A stretch of 64,000 nucleotides of DNA from Streptomyces wuyuanensis (GCF_900103455.1 NZ_FNHI01000017.1:116002-180001); one strand, 5' to 3'; positions 43,145 through 52,391 are shown, counted from the stretch's first letter. Numbers and translations: made by a program. The notes: generated from the letters alone by a model not told the origin.

Positions 43145-45349
43145 ATGGGCGACAAGGCGAATGCACAATCCGGAGCCGCCGGCAGGGCTACGACGGCCGA
43201 CCGGCCGACATCCGTACGGAATGTGGTGCTGGTCGGCCACAGCGGATCGGGGAAGACGACCCTGGTGGAGGCCCTGGCGCTGACGGCGGGGGCGGTCAAC
43301 CGGGCGGGACGCGTCGAGGACGGCGGGACGGTCTCGGACTACGACGAGATCGAGCACCGCCAGCAGCGCTCCGTACAGCTGAGCCTCGTCCCGGTCGAAT
43401 GGGGCGGGTACAAGATCAATCTGTTGGACACCCCCGGGTACGCCGACTTCGTGGGGGAACTCAGGGCCGGTCTGCGAGCCGCGGACGCGGCCCTCTTCGT
43501 TGTCTCGGCCGCGCAGGAGGCCGACGCGGTGCCCGCCTCGACCCGCATGGTGTGGGAGGAGTGCGCGGCCGTCGGCATGCCCAGGGCCATCGTGGTCACC
43601 CACCTGGAGACGGCCCGCACCGGTTTCGACGAACTCATCGAGGTGTGCGGGCAGCTGTTCGGCGGTGACGATCCGGACGCGGTGCTGCCGCTCTATCTGC
43701 CGCGGTACGGCCCCGAGGCCGCCGACGGCCACGCGCCCGTCACGGGCCTGGTCGGGCTGTTGTCGCAGAAGCTGTTCGACTACTCCGGCGGCGAGCGCGT
43801 CGAGAAGGCGCCCGGGCCCGAGGAGGAGGCACTGCTGGCAGGGGCCAGGAACCGCCTGATCGAGGGGATCATCGCCGAGAGCGAGGACGAGACGCTCATG
43901 GAGCGTTATCTGGGCGGCGAGGAGGTCGACCTCAAGACGCTGATCGACGACCTGGAGAAGGCCGTCGCGCGGGGCGCCTTCCATCCGGTACTGGCCGCGG
44001 CACCCGCGACGAACGGGGCGAAGCACGGGCTCGGCACGGTCGAGCTGCTGGAACTGATCACCGGCGGGTTCCCGACCCCGCTGGAGCGCGAGGCACCCGC
44101 GGTCACCACCCCGGAGGGGAGCCCCAGGCCCGCCCTCAGCTGCGACCCGGACGGGCCGCTGGTCGCCGAGGTCGTCAGGACCGCGTCCGACCCGTACGTC
44201 GGCCGGCTGTCCCTGGTCCGGGTGTTCTCCGGCACGCTGCGCCCGGACGAGACGGTGCACGTGTCGGGCCACGGGCTGGCCGACCGCGGGCACGAGGACC
44301 ACGACGTCGACGAGCGCATAGGCGCCCTCTCCTCGCCCTTCGGCAAACAGCAGCGCACCGTCGGCCGGTGCATCGCGGGCGATCTCGCCTGCGTCGCCAA
44401 ACTGGGGCGGGCCGAGACCGGTGACACGATCTCCTCGACGTCGGATCCGCTGCTGATGGAACCGTGGGCGATGCCCGACCCGCTGCTCCCCCTGGCCATC
44501 CGGGCGCACAGCAAGGCCGACGAGGACCGGCTCTCCCAGGGCCTGTCCCGGCTGGTCGCGGAGGACCCGACGATGCGCCTGGAGCAGAACCAGGACACCC
44601 ACCAGGTCGTGCTGTGGTGCCTGGGCGAGGCCCATATGGACGTGGCGCTGGAGCGGCTGCGCAGCAGGTACGGGGTCCAGGTCGACGTGGTGCCGCACAA
44701 GGTGTCGCTGCGGGAGACCTTCGCCGTACCGTCGGCGGGACGGGGCCGCCATGTGAAGCAGTCCGGCGGGCACGGCCAGTACGCGATCTGCGAGATCGAG
44801 GTAGAGCCGCTGCCGCCGGGCTCGGGGATCGAGTTCGTCGACAAGGTCGTGGGCGGCGCCGTCCCGCGCCAGTTCATCCCTTCGGTGGAGAAGGGCATCA
44901 GGGCGCAGGCCGCGAAGGGCCTGTCGGTCGGCCATCCGCTGGTCGACGTGCGGGTGACACTGCTGGACGGCAAGGCGCACTCGGTCGACTCCTCCGACGC
45001 CGCGTTCCAGACGGCGGGCGCGCTGGCGCTGCGCGAGGCGGCGTCGCAGGCCCGGATCGATCTGCTGGAGCCGGTGGCCGAGGTGCAGGTGATGGTGCCG
45101 GACGAGTACGTCGGGGCGGTCATGAGCGATCTGTCGGGCCGCCGCGGCCGGGTGGTCGGCACCGAGCAGGCGGGCACCGGCAGGACCGTCGTACGGGCCG
45201 AGGTGCCGGAGATCGAGATCGGGCGGTACGCGGTGGACCTCCGGTCCGTCTCGCACGGCACGGGCCGCTTCGACCGGGCGTATGCGCGGCACGAGCCGAT
45301 GCCGCCCCAGATGGCGGCCAAGGTCCGCGAGGAGGCCACGGCCGCGTAG
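43145..45349 (+). CDS. EF-G-like translational GTPase homologue (EF-G2 type) with altered G motifs
   Basis: The 734-residue protein has all EF-G domains. G1 is GHSGSGKTT (residues 31-39) and G3 is DTPGYADF (95-102). G4, normally NKxD, reads THLE (152-155), and the switch I threonine region reads QRSVQLS instead of RGITI. It therefore looks like the actinobacterial EF-G2 class, reported in mycobacteria to lack ribosome-dependent GTPase activity. The ATG at 43145 follows GGGAGGAACG. It lies on the plus strand, together with the 555-residue gene, inside an otherwise minus-strand conserved block. Confidence 0.92.
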   Translation: MGDKANAQSGAAGRATTADRPTSVRNVVLVGHSGSGKTTLVEALALTAGAVNRAGRVEDGGTVSDYDEIEHRQQRSVQLSLVPVEWGGYKINLLDTPGYADFVGELRAGLRAADAALFVVSAAQEADAVPASTRMVWEECAAVGMPRAIVVTHLETARTGFDELIEVCGQLFGGDDPDAVLPLYLPRYGPEAADGHAPVTGLVGLLSQKLFDYSGGERVEKAPGPEEEALLAGARNRLIEGIIAESEDETLMERYLGGEEVDLKTLIDDLEKAVARGAFHPVLAAAPATNGAKHGLGTVELLELITGGFPTPLEREAPAVTTPEGSPRPALSCDPDGPLVAEVVRTASDPYVGRLSLVRVFSGTLRPDETVHVSGHGLADRGHEDHDVDERIGALSSPFGKQQRTVGRCIAGDLACVAKLGRAETGDTISSTSDPLLMEPWAMPDPLLPLAIRAHSKADEDRLSQGLSRLVAEDPTMRLEQNQDTHQVVLWCLGEAHMDVALERLRSRYGVQVDVVPHKVSLRETFAVPSAGRGRHVKQSGGHGQYAICEIEVEPLPPGSGIEFVDKVVGGAVPRQFIPSVEKGIRAQAAKGLSVGHPLVDVRVTLLDGKAHSVDSSDAAFQTAGALALREAASQARIDLLEPVAEVQVMVPDEYVGAVMSDLSGRRGRVVGTEQAGTGRTVVRAEVPEIEIGRYAVDLRSVSHGTGRFDRAYARHEPMPPQMAAKVREEATAA

Positions 45350-45460
45350 GAGCCGCCGGCCGGCCTCCGCGCGGGCCCCGCCCCGCCGCACGGGAGGGCG
45401 GCCTCTGACCGCCGCGCCCCGGGCGCGGCAAGGAACGGGAAGCGGAGCCGGCTTGGGCAT

Positions 45461-45492
45461 GCCGCCCGCCGAACCACCCTTCGGCGGGCGGC
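45461..45492 (+). terminator. terminator after the EF-G-like gene
   Basis: A perfect 12-base stem GCCGCCCGCCGA with complement has an eight-base loop and lies about 110 bases beyond the stop. Confidence 0.65.
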
Positions 45493-45538
45493 ACTCGTGC
45501 GTCCCCGCCCCATCGGTCCGGAGGGCCGAAAGGCGGTG

Positions 45539-45568
45539 CTGACGCGTGGGCCGCCACCCCGATACGCT
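45539..45568 (+). promoter_or_regulatory. promoter of the 555-residue protein gene
   Basis: CTGACG (45539-45544) and TACGCT (45563-45568) are spaced by 18 bases and lie about 70 bases before the ATG. This is a reasonable HrdB-type promoter. Confidence 0.5.
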
Positions 45569-45636
45569 GTGTTGCGCAGCTCAGAAGGTGTGCGGGGCGC
45601 GGTAGTTGGGAAGGCCGCAGTGCGGACGAGGCGGCG

Positions 45637-47304
45637 ATGGGGGCGGTAGTGGCGGACCAGGCATTCGATTTCTCTCCCGGGGCCCAGATCCCGGTGCAGG
45701 GGGCGGCCGGCCAGACGGCGGCGACACACGCCCTCGCCTCGGCCGCCTACCGGGACAGTCCGCTGGAGGAGATACTCAAGGCCAACAACGAGTGGCACCA
45801 GTCCAAGGTGAAGAAGGGCAAGTTCTCGCTGTTCGAGCCGAACCTGGGCGAGGCCTTCTCGCGGGCGGTCCAGGTGCGGATGCTCGGCGGGGCCCGCAAA
45901 CCGCTGATCCAGTCGTTCGGCGCCGAGCCGCAGGCCGTGGTGGAACACGCGCTGGCGGCGAGCCGGATCCGCAAGCAGCGGGACGCCCGGCTGACCGCTG
46001 TCATGGCGGTGTTCGGACTGCTGTTCCTGCCCGGGGCACTGCTGTGGATCGGCGTGTTCCAGCTGCGCCGTACGCTCGCGGGTTCGAAGGACAGGAAGGC
46101 CGGTGCCATCGGATCGGCGCTGCTGGTCGCCGTGGGCGTCCTCGCGGTGGTGTTCCTCGTCGCCCTGCCGTTCGGTGGATTCTGGGCGTACTACCTGCGG
46201 GCCATGGTCGTCGCCCCGGTGATCGGCTGGCTGTTCGCCAAGCGGATCTGCGAGTCCACGGCGAAGGACCTGCGGGTCCGCTGGGACAGCCTCCTCTCCG
46301 GCGGCGGCATCGGGGCGAAGGTCCCCGAGGCCGTGCCCGGCAACCCCAACGAGACGGCGGCCGAGCAACTGCGCCAGGGCCTGGAGAAGCTCACGGCCGA
46401 GCAGCAGTCCAACTCGGTGTTCTACGCCGGTCCCAAGGGGATACTCGGCATGGGCACCCGGTGGGGCAGCTGGCAGCTCGCCGAGGAGCTGGTGGCCAAG
46501 GAGCCGGGCAAGGAGTTCCACCAGTTCCGCAGCTGGGACGTCATCAAGGTCATCCACGACCAGCTGACCCTGCTCCAGCGCGGCCCGCTGAACACGGGCG
46601 GCTTCCCCAAGCCGTCGGTGAAGCACTGGATCGTCGTGCCGGTCGGGGAGGGCGCCACCGAGGTCGCCCGTCCCGAGGGCCAGGACGTGGACACCTTCCA
46701 GGTGAAGCGCCACGAGATCCAGCGGATCTGCGACCACCAGCAGTTCGGGAGCGGCAACCGGCACTATCTCGGTGTCCAGTTCACGCTGTGGGACGGCCAG
46801 CTCGTGATCACCATGATGATCACGGTGACGGTGCTGTTCGAGACGCTGCGCATCGAGGTGACCGGTCATGCGCTCGGCCCGGTGCACTCCCTCTTCACCG
46901 GCAAGCCGGCGCCCAAGACGGTCGAGGTCGCCAAGACCATCCGCTTCTGGGAGACCGTCGAGCGCCAGCTGCCGCTGGTGGACACCACCGAGGTGGTACG
47001 GCAGATGGTCCGGGCACCCTTCACCTGGTACCCGCCGATGCTGGACTTCCTCGGCGGGAAACTGATCCTGCCCGAGCCGTTCGGGCTGCGGCACGCGTGG
47101 GCGGAGCAGCCGTGGCGGCACCGTTTCATGGCGGACGACGCCATGCGGGCGGCGACGCCGGTGCTGCGGGTGGCCCACTCCGCCGCGATGCGGGTGCTCG
47201 AGGAGAACGGCGTGGACACGGAGCGCTTCAGCACCCGCTCCTCGTTCCTCAGCACCGGTGTGCAGGACCCGATGCCGCGCAAGGCGGACGCGTACGACGC
47301 GTGA
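45637..47304 (+). CDS. unknown 555-residue membrane protein
   Basis: I do not recognise the family. A soluble N-terminal region of about 115 residues is rich in polar and basic residues. Two or three hydrophobic helices lie at about 118-200, with an aromatic FWAYYLRAM turn. A long soluble part follows, with a further hydrophobic stretch near residue 395 (LVITMMITVTVLFETL). The C-terminus is soluble and rich in Arg and Trp. No catalytic signature is seen. It has its own promoter and terminators on both sides. The ATG has GAGGCGG upstream; an in-frame GTG four codons later is possible. Confidence 0.85.
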   Translation: MGAVVADQAFDFSPGAQIPVQGAAGQTAATHALASAAYRDSPLEEILKANNEWHQSKVKKGKFSLFEPNLGEAFSRAVQVRMLGGARKPLIQSFGAEPQAVVEHALAASRIRKQRDARLTAVMAVFGLLFLPGALLWIGVFQLRRTLAGSKDRKAGAIGSALLVAVGVLAVVFLVALPFGGFWAYYLRAMVVAPVIGWLFAKRICESTAKDLRVRWDSLLSGGGIGAKVPEAVPGNPNETAAEQLRQGLEKLTAEQQSNSVFYAGPKGILGMGTRWGSWQLAEELVAKEPGKEFHQFRSWDVIKVIHDQLTLLQRGPLNTGGFPKPSVKHWIVVPVGEGATEVARPEGQDVDTFQVKRHEIQRICDHQQFGSGNRHYLGVQFTLWDGQLVITMMITVTVLFETLRIEVTGHALGPVHSLFTGKPAPKTVEVAKTIRFWETVERQLPLVDTTEVVRQMVRAPFTWYPPMLDFLGGKLILPEPFGLRHAWAEQPWRHRFMADDAMRAATPVLRVAHSAAMRVLEENGVDTERFSTRSSFLSTGVQDPMPRKADAYDA

Positions 47305-47309
47305 CGATT

Positions 47310-47343
47310 CGGCCCCGGAGCGTCCGCGAGGCGTCCGGGGCCG
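47310..47343. terminator. terminator between convergent 555-residue gene and HIT gene
   Basis: A perfect 10-base stem CGGCCCCGGA with complement around a 14-base loop, which can itself pair partly, lies between the two stops in a 54-base gap. Confidence 0.6.
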
Positions 47344-47358
47344 GGAGGACTGCGGGTG

Positions 47359-47907
47359 CTACGCGGCGGGCCAGGCGTCGGCGAGCATCTTCCTGGTGTC
47401 GGCGAGGAGTTGCGGCAGCACCTTCGTGTGCCCGATGACCGGCATGAAGTTGGTGTCGCCGCCCCAGCGCGGCACCACGTGCTGGTGCAGGTGCGCGGCG
47501 ATGCCCGCACCGGCCACCGTGCCCTGGTTCATGCCGATGTTGAAGCCGTGCGCCCCGGAGGCCGTCCGCAGCGCCGTCATCGCGCGCTTGGTGAACTCCG
47601 CGAGCTCCGAGGTCTCGGCCTCGCGCAGGTCGGTGTAGTCGGCCACGTGCCGGTACGGCACCACCATCAGGTGGCCCCCGTTGTACGGGTACAGATTGAG
47701 CACGGCGTACACGCTGTCGCCGCGCGCGATGACGAGCCCGTCCTCGTCGGACTTGGCGGGGATGGAGCAGAAGGGGCAGCCGTCGTCGGCCCCGGGCCCG
47801 GTCGGCTTGTTCTCGCCCTGGATGTACGCCATCCGGTGCGGCGTCCACAGCCGCTGGAAGGCGTCCTGGATGCCGACCCCGATCTGCTGCTCCGGCTCAC
47901 TCGTCAT
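47359..47907 (-). CDS. HIT domain protein (diadenosine tetraphosphate phosphorylase-like)
   Basis: The 182-residue protein has the histidine triad in HLHQHVVPRW and the upstream LNLYPYNGGHLMVVPYRHVADYTDL. An N-terminal CPFC pair (Cys44, Cys47) suggests a zinc site. In mycobacteria the homologue at the same position, between thrS and pgsA, is an Ap4A phosphorylase. Ap4A is made by aminoacyl-tRNA synthetases such as ThrS, so the neighbourhood is suggestive. ATG at 47907. Confidence 0.93.
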   Translation of the reverse strand: MTSEPEQQIGVGIQDAFQRLWTPHRMAYIQGENKPTGPGADDGCPFCSIPAKSDEDGLVIARGDSVYAVLNLYPYNGGHLMVVPYRHVADYTDLREAETSELAEFTKRAMTALRTASGAHGFNIGMNQGTVAGAGIAAHLHQHVVPRWGGDTNFMPVIGHTKVLPQLLADTRKMLADAWPAA

Positions 47908-47986
47908 GTGGTGCAGCATATGACTTCGCCCGTACGGAGCGTGTCGCCGGGGGCGGACGCAGGCGGCTCCCGGCGATGCTGGCCGC

Positions 47987-48679
47987 ATGGACGTCGACGA
48001 GGCAGACACCCCGCTCGACCGCTGGGAGCAGCGGGCCGAGCTACCGCTCTTCTACGCCTCACTGGTCTTCCTGGCCGCGTACTCGGTGCGGATCCTCGCC
48101 CATGACGTGGACGTGGTCTGGCGGGAGATCGCCTTCGCCACGATGCTGCTGATGTGGCTGGTCTTCCTGACCGACTTCGTGGTGCGCCTGCGGCTCAGCG
48201 GTCAGCCGCTCCCCCGCTTCCTGCGGACGCACTGGCTGGACGCCCTGGTGCTGCTGCTGCCGCTGCTGCGCCCGCTGCGGCTGGTCAAGCTGTACACGAC
48301 GCTCCAGCGGCGACGCGACGAGCCGGTCCTCAGCCTCTACGCGCGGGTGATCGTCTACGCGGGCCTGGGCGCGGTGCTGCTGGGCTGGGCCGGGGCGCTC
48401 GCCGTCTTCCACGCGGAGCGGACCGCTCCCGGGGCGACGATCCTCACCTTCGGCGACGCCGTGTGGTGGGTGTGCGAGACGCTGACCACCGTCGGGTACG
48501 GCGACGTCACCCCCGTGACCACGTGGGGAAGGATCATCGCCGTCGGGCTGATGATCTGTGGGCTGGCGCTGCTCGGCGCGGTGACCGGCTCCTTCTCTTC
48601 CTGGCTGATCCAGGTGTTCACGCGCGAGGACGAGAGGAGGCCCCCGGAGGACCGACGTCCTCCGGGGGCCTCCTCCTGA
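47987..48679 (+). CDS. potassium channel (voltage-gated-like superfamily)
   Basis: The 230-residue membrane protein has four or more helices before the pore. These include an S4-like stretch (RPLRLVKLYTTLQRRR), then a pore helix with the K+ selectivity filter TTVGYGD and a final helix (IIAVGLMICGLALLGAV). It is a compact six-helix type without a cytosolic RCK domain. The last 13 codons double as a terminator hairpin. It diverges from the HIT gene with a 79-base gap and converges on thrS. Confidence 0.93.
   Translation: MDVDEADTPLDRWEQRAELPLFYASLVFLAAYSVRILAHDVDVVWREIAFATMLLMWLVFLTDFVVRLRLSGQPLPRFLRTHWLDALVLLLPLLRPLRLVKLYTTLQRRRDEPVLSLYARVIVYAGLGAVLLGWAGALAVFHAERTAPGATILTFGDAVWWVCETLTTVGYGDVTPVTTWGRIIAVGLMICGLALLGAVTGSFSSWLIQVFTREDERRPPEDRRPPGASS
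48634..48675. terminator. terminator embedded in the 3' end of the channel gene, facing thrS
   Basis: A perfect 19-base stem with a CGAC loop lies entirely inside the coding sequence, ending one base before the TGA. It encodes the RRPPEDRRPPGAS tail. It lies about 90 bases beyond the thrS stop and may serve both convergent genes. Confidence 0.75.
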
Positions 48680-48766
48680 CGGGTCGGGCCGGTCACGGGC
48701 CCGGCCGGCTCGTGACCGGCCTGCGTGGACCGGCGCGGACCGCTACAGACCGGGGAGCTGCCGGGC

Positions 48767-50743
48767 TCAGATCTGGGCGCGCTCCTCGACGACCTTCGCG
48801 ATCTTGGCGATGGCCTCGTCGACCGGGATGCCGTTCTCCTGCGAGCCGTCGCGGTAGCGGAAGGACACGGCGCCGTGCTCCATGTCCTCGTCGCCCGCGA
48901 TGACCATGAAGGGCACCTTCTGCTTCTGGGCGTTGCGGATCTTCTTCTGCATCCGGTCCGAGGAGGCGTCCACCTCCACGCGCAGCCCCTGCTTCCTCGC
49001 CTTGGCGGCGAAGTCCTGCAGATACGGGACGTGGGCGTCGCCGATCGGGATGCCCAGCGCCTGGACGGGCGCCAGCCAGGCCGGGAAGGCACCGGCGTAG
49101 TGCTCGAGCAGCACCGCGAAGAAGCGCTCGATGGAGCCGAACAGTGCCCGGTGGATCATGACAGGACGCTGCTTGGTGCCGTCCGGGCCGGTGTACTCCA
49201 GGTTGAAGCGCTCCGGCAGGTTGAAGTCGAGCTGGACCGTCGACATCTGCCAGGTACGGCCGATCGCGTCCTTCGCCTGGACGGAGATCTTCGGGCCGTA
49301 GAAGGCCGCGCCGCCCGGGTCGGGGGTCAGCGGAAGGCCCTGCTTCTCGGCCACCTGCCGCAGGACCTCGGTGGCCTCCTCCCAGACCTCGTCGGAGCCG
49401 ACGAACTTGTTCGGGTCCTTGGTGGACAGCTCCAGGTAGAAGTCGGTCAGACCGTAGTCGCGCAGCAGGTCCAGGACGAAGGTGAGGGTCTTGTCGAGCT
49501 CCTCCGCCATCTGCTCGCGGGTGCAGTAGATGTGCGCGTCGTCCTGGGTGAAGCCGCGGGCACGGGTCAGGCCGTGCACGACGCCCGACTTCTCGTACCG
49601 GTACACGGTGCCGAACTCGAAGAGGCGCAGCGGCAGTTCACGGTACGAGCGGCCGCGCGCGTCGAAGATCAGGTTGTGCATCGGGCAGTTCATGGGCTTG
49701 AGGTAGTAGTCCACGCCCTCGTCGAGCTGCATGGGGGGGTACATGCCCTCGGCGTACCAGTCCAGGTGGCCCGACTTCTCGAACAGCTTGCCCTTGGTCG
49801 CGTGCGGCGAGTAGACGAACTCGTAGCCGTGCTCCTCGTGGCGCTTGCGCGAGTAGTCCTCCATGACCCGGCGGATCACGCCGCCCTTGGGGTGGAAGAC
49901 CGCGAGTCCGGAGCCGACCTCGTCCGGGAACGAGAACAGGTCCAGCTCGTTGCCCAGCTTGCGGTGGTCGCGCTTCTCGGCCTCGGCGAGGAAGTCCAGG
50001 TGAGCCTTCAGCTCCTCCTTGGACGGCCAGGCGGTGCCGTAGATGCGCTGCAGCATCGGGTTCTTCTCGCTGCCCCGCCAGTACGCCGCCGCGTTGCGCA
50101 TCAGCTTGAACGCCGGGATGTTGCGGGTCGTGGGCAGGTGCGGGCCCCGGCAGAGGTCCTTCCAGCACAGCTCGCCGGTCTTGGCGTCCAGGTTGTCGTA
50201 GATGGTCAGCTCGCCGCCGCCCACCTCGACGTCAGCACCGTCGTCGTGCGAGGCGGAGCCCTTGATCCCGATGAGCTCCAACTTGTACGGCTCGTCCGCG
50301 AGCTCGTCACGCGCGGCCTCGTCGGTGACGACACGGCGGGAGAAGCGCTGACCGCGCTTCTGGATCTCCTGCATCTTCTTCTCGATGGCCTTGAGATCCT
50401 CGGGGGTGAAGGGCTTCTCCACGTCGAAGTCGTAGTAGAAGCCGTCCCGGACGGGCGGGCCGATGCCGAGCTTTGCCTCGGGGAACAGCTCCTGCACGGC
50501 CTGCGCCATGACGTGCGCGGTGGAGTGGCGCAGGATGTTGAGCCCGTCCTCGGACGAGATCGCGACGGGCTCGACGGTCTCGCCGTCCTTCACCTCGTAC
50601 GCGAGGTCCTTCAGCTCCCCGCCGACCCGGGCGGCGATCACGGTGCGCTCGCCGCCGAAGAGATCGGCCGCCGTGGTGCCCGTGGTCACCACGCGCTCTT
50701 CCCGCTCGGAATCGCGTTGGATGATCACACGGACGTCTGACAC
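48767..50743 (-). CDS. thrS: threonyl-tRNA synthetase
   Basis: The 658-residue protein has an N-terminal TGS domain (about 1-65), the second additional/editing domain with HSTAHVMAQAV and its zinc-site partners, and a class II core. The core contains the catalytic zinc cysteine in KPMNCPMHNLIF and motif 2 TRARGFTQDDAH. A C-terminal anticodon domain completes it. GTG at 50743 has AGGAGA upstream. A small hairpin (CACGCGC/GCGCGTG, 50768-50790) lies in the leader; no T-box is seen. Confidence 0.97.
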   Translation of the reverse strand: MSDVRVIIQRDSEREERVVTTGTTAADLFGGERTVIAARVGGELKDLAYEVKDGETVEPVAISSEDGLNILRHSTAHVMAQAVQELFPEAKLGIGPPVRDGFYYDFDVEKPFTPEDLKAIEKKMQEIQKRGQRFSRRVVTDEAARDELADEPYKLELIGIKGSASHDDGADVEVGGGELTIYDNLDAKTGELCWKDLCRGPHLPTTRNIPAFKLMRNAAAYWRGSEKNPMLQRIYGTAWPSKEELKAHLDFLAEAEKRDHRKLGNELDLFSFPDEVGSGLAVFHPKGGVIRRVMEDYSRKRHEEHGYEFVYSPHATKGKLFEKSGHLDWYAEGMYPPMQLDEGVDYYLKPMNCPMHNLIFDARGRSYRELPLRLFEFGTVYRYEKSGVVHGLTRARGFTQDDAHIYCTREQMAEELDKTLTFVLDLLRDYGLTDFYLELSTKDPNKFVGSDEVWEEATEVLRQVAEKQGLPLTPDPGGAAFYGPKISVQAKDAIGRTWQMSTVQLDFNLPERFNLEYTGPDGTKQRPVMIHRALFGSIERFFAVLLEHYAGAFPAWLAPVQALGIPIGDAHVPYLQDFAAKARKQGLRVEVDASSDRMQKKIRNAQKQKVPFMVIAGDEDMEHGAVSFRYRDGSQENGIPVDEAIAKIAKVVEERAQI

Positions 50744-51122
50744 CGGTCTCTCCTGTCTGAAGGGGAACACGCGCAGAGGTATCGCGCGTGCACTACGTCA
50801 TGCTACCGAGCGACGGATCGGCCCCGCGAAACGCGCTGCGGGCGTGCGCTTCGCCGGCGGTGGGCGTGACGCTTCCCGTGCGTCGCGCCTCGTGCGGGGT
50901 CGGGGCGCGGATGAGGCCCGCCCGGCCCGGGCTCGCGCCGCACCGCGCCGCGCGACGAGATCACGTCGCACTCCCGGCTCACGCGTCCCGCCGTACACCG
51001 GCGCCCCGCGGCGCACCGCGATCACACCGCACACCGGCGTCCCGCGGCACGCGGTCGAGCACGCGTGCGGGGCGCCGCGCGCGCAGAGCGTGGCGCGCCC
51101 ACCGCCGGCGCGGCGGACCCGA
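50744..51122. other. intergenic region upstream of thrS
   Basis: These 379 bases should hold the thrS promoter. TAGCAT (50800-50805, minus strand) is a possible -10 without a clear -35. An imperfect direct repeat, ACACCGGCG(C/T)CCCGCGGC, occurs twice near 50996-51054. No gene is supported. Confidence 0.4.
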
Positions 51123-52391
51123 TCAGTCCCCCCCGCCGCACGCCTCCTCGAAGAAGTCCAGATTCTCGTGCAGGGACTTCATCAGCCTGTCCCGCTCCGC
51201 CTCGTCCACCTGCACCGGCACGACGTCGGTCGCGTCGCTGAGGCGCCGGAAGCCGCCGCGGCTCTCCAGGCGGCCGACCACGCGTATCGGGAGTCCGACG
51301 AGGTGGGCGTGGCCCGCGGTCCGGTACGACTCCTCGTCCAGGACCGCGCGCACGTGCGGGACCTCCGCTCCGGCGAGGACGCGCAGCCGTACCGTTCCCG
51401 CGCCGCGCGTGCCCGAGCGCCGCATCCGGACCACCGTGCCGGTGACCCGGACGGGGACGGACGGCTCGTCACGCAGATAGCGGGCGCCGGCAGCGCGCAG
51501 GGCGGGCAGGTCGCCGGGCGAGAACTCCACCGGTTCGGGCCGGGCCGCGCAGCCTTCCGGCGCACCCGCCGAGGGCGACCACGCCACCGCGACGCGGGCC
51601 CCCTCGGCACCCCGTACCAGTGCCACGAGAGCCTCGGTCAGCTCGCGGCTGACCCCTGCCGCCACGGCCGCGTCGAAGGCGTCCATCCCGCCGGTGGCCC
51701 GCTGGTAGTCGATGGCCTCGCGCGCCGCGTACAGGGCGTGGTGCAGCCGGACCGCGACGGACCGGCCGGTGTCCACCGGCACGAACGCGGTGAGACCGCG
51801 CCCGCCCGGAGCCGGTCCGACCAGAACTCCCTCCAGAACCGCCTGCGCCTGCCGCCGGCGGCGCGCCCCGTGGTATCCGGCGCGGCCGCGCACGGCGAGC
51901 GCCCCCGCGAGCAGCAGCTGCCGGGCGGCGGACCTCAGTTGCTCCTGCACGGTCCAGGACGCCGCTCCCGACGGTCCGTGGGGTACGTCGCGCCACCAGC
52001 GGAACTCGTCGCTCGGCACGGCGAGCCCGACCAGCACCTCGCGTGCCGAGGGCGCGGCGGAGCGGGCGAGCGCGGTGAGCGCCTCGCCCAGCAGGTCCTC
52101 GCAGTCGGGGAACTCCCGGCTCTCGGGTACCAGCAGGCTCGTGCCGCCGGCGCCGGGTCCCGGCGGCGTCCAGCGGGCGTACCGGCCGGCCGCGCCGCCC
52201 CGCCTGCGCCATCCGTGCCGGTGCAGCAGCGCCCCGAGCACCAGGGGGTCGACCAGGGCGGGGTCGGGGGCTCCGCTGCCGTACCAGGGCGCGGGTACGC
52301 CGTCGGGGAAGGGCAGGGGCGCCTGCCGGGCGTGCGGCACCGAGGGGGAGCCGGCAGGCCCGGGCGCGGGGTCGTCGATCGGGCGGTGCAT
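51123..52391 (-). CDS. unknown 422-residue protein paired with DUF4365
   Basis: I do not recognise the family. The N-terminal 100 residues are Pro/Gly/Arg-rich. A helical, Ala/Arg-rich middle follows (about 105-300). The C-terminal region (about 310-395) has alternating beta strands reading VPVRVTGTVVRMRRS and LPIRVVGRLESRGGFRRLSD, which looks like an OB-type nucleic-acid- or ligand-binding fold. The ATG overlaps the DUF4365 stop by one base (TGATG), so the two proteins are made together. Cysteines are few; no catalytic motif is seen. Confidence 0.85.
   Translation of the reverse strand: MHRPIDDPAPGPAGSPSVPHARQAPLPFPDGVPAPWYGSGAPDPALVDPLVLGALLHRHGWRRRGGAAGRYARWTPPGPGAGGTSLLVPESREFPDCEDLLGEALTALARSAAPSAREVLVGLAVPSDEFRWWRDVPHGPSGAASWTVQEQLRSAARQLLLAGALAVRGRAGYHGARRRRQAQAVLEGVLVGPAPGGRGLTAFVPVDTGRSVAVRLHHALYAAREAIDYQRATGGMDAFDAAVAAGVSRELTEALVALVRGAEGARVAVAWSPSAGAPEGCAARPEPVEFSPGDLPALRAAGARYLRDEPSVPVRVTGTVVRMRRSGTRGAGTVRLRVLAGAEVPHVRAVLDEESYRTAGHAHLVGLPIRVVGRLESRGGFRRLSDATDVVPVQVDEAERDRLMKSLHENLDFFEEACGGGD

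Noticed and set aside
50744..50830. T-box or other riboswitch upstream of thrS (also considered for alaS and hisS)
   Set aside because: No T-box core, specifier stem or conserved TGGN bulge sequence is seen. The leader upstream of thrS has only a small GC hairpin.
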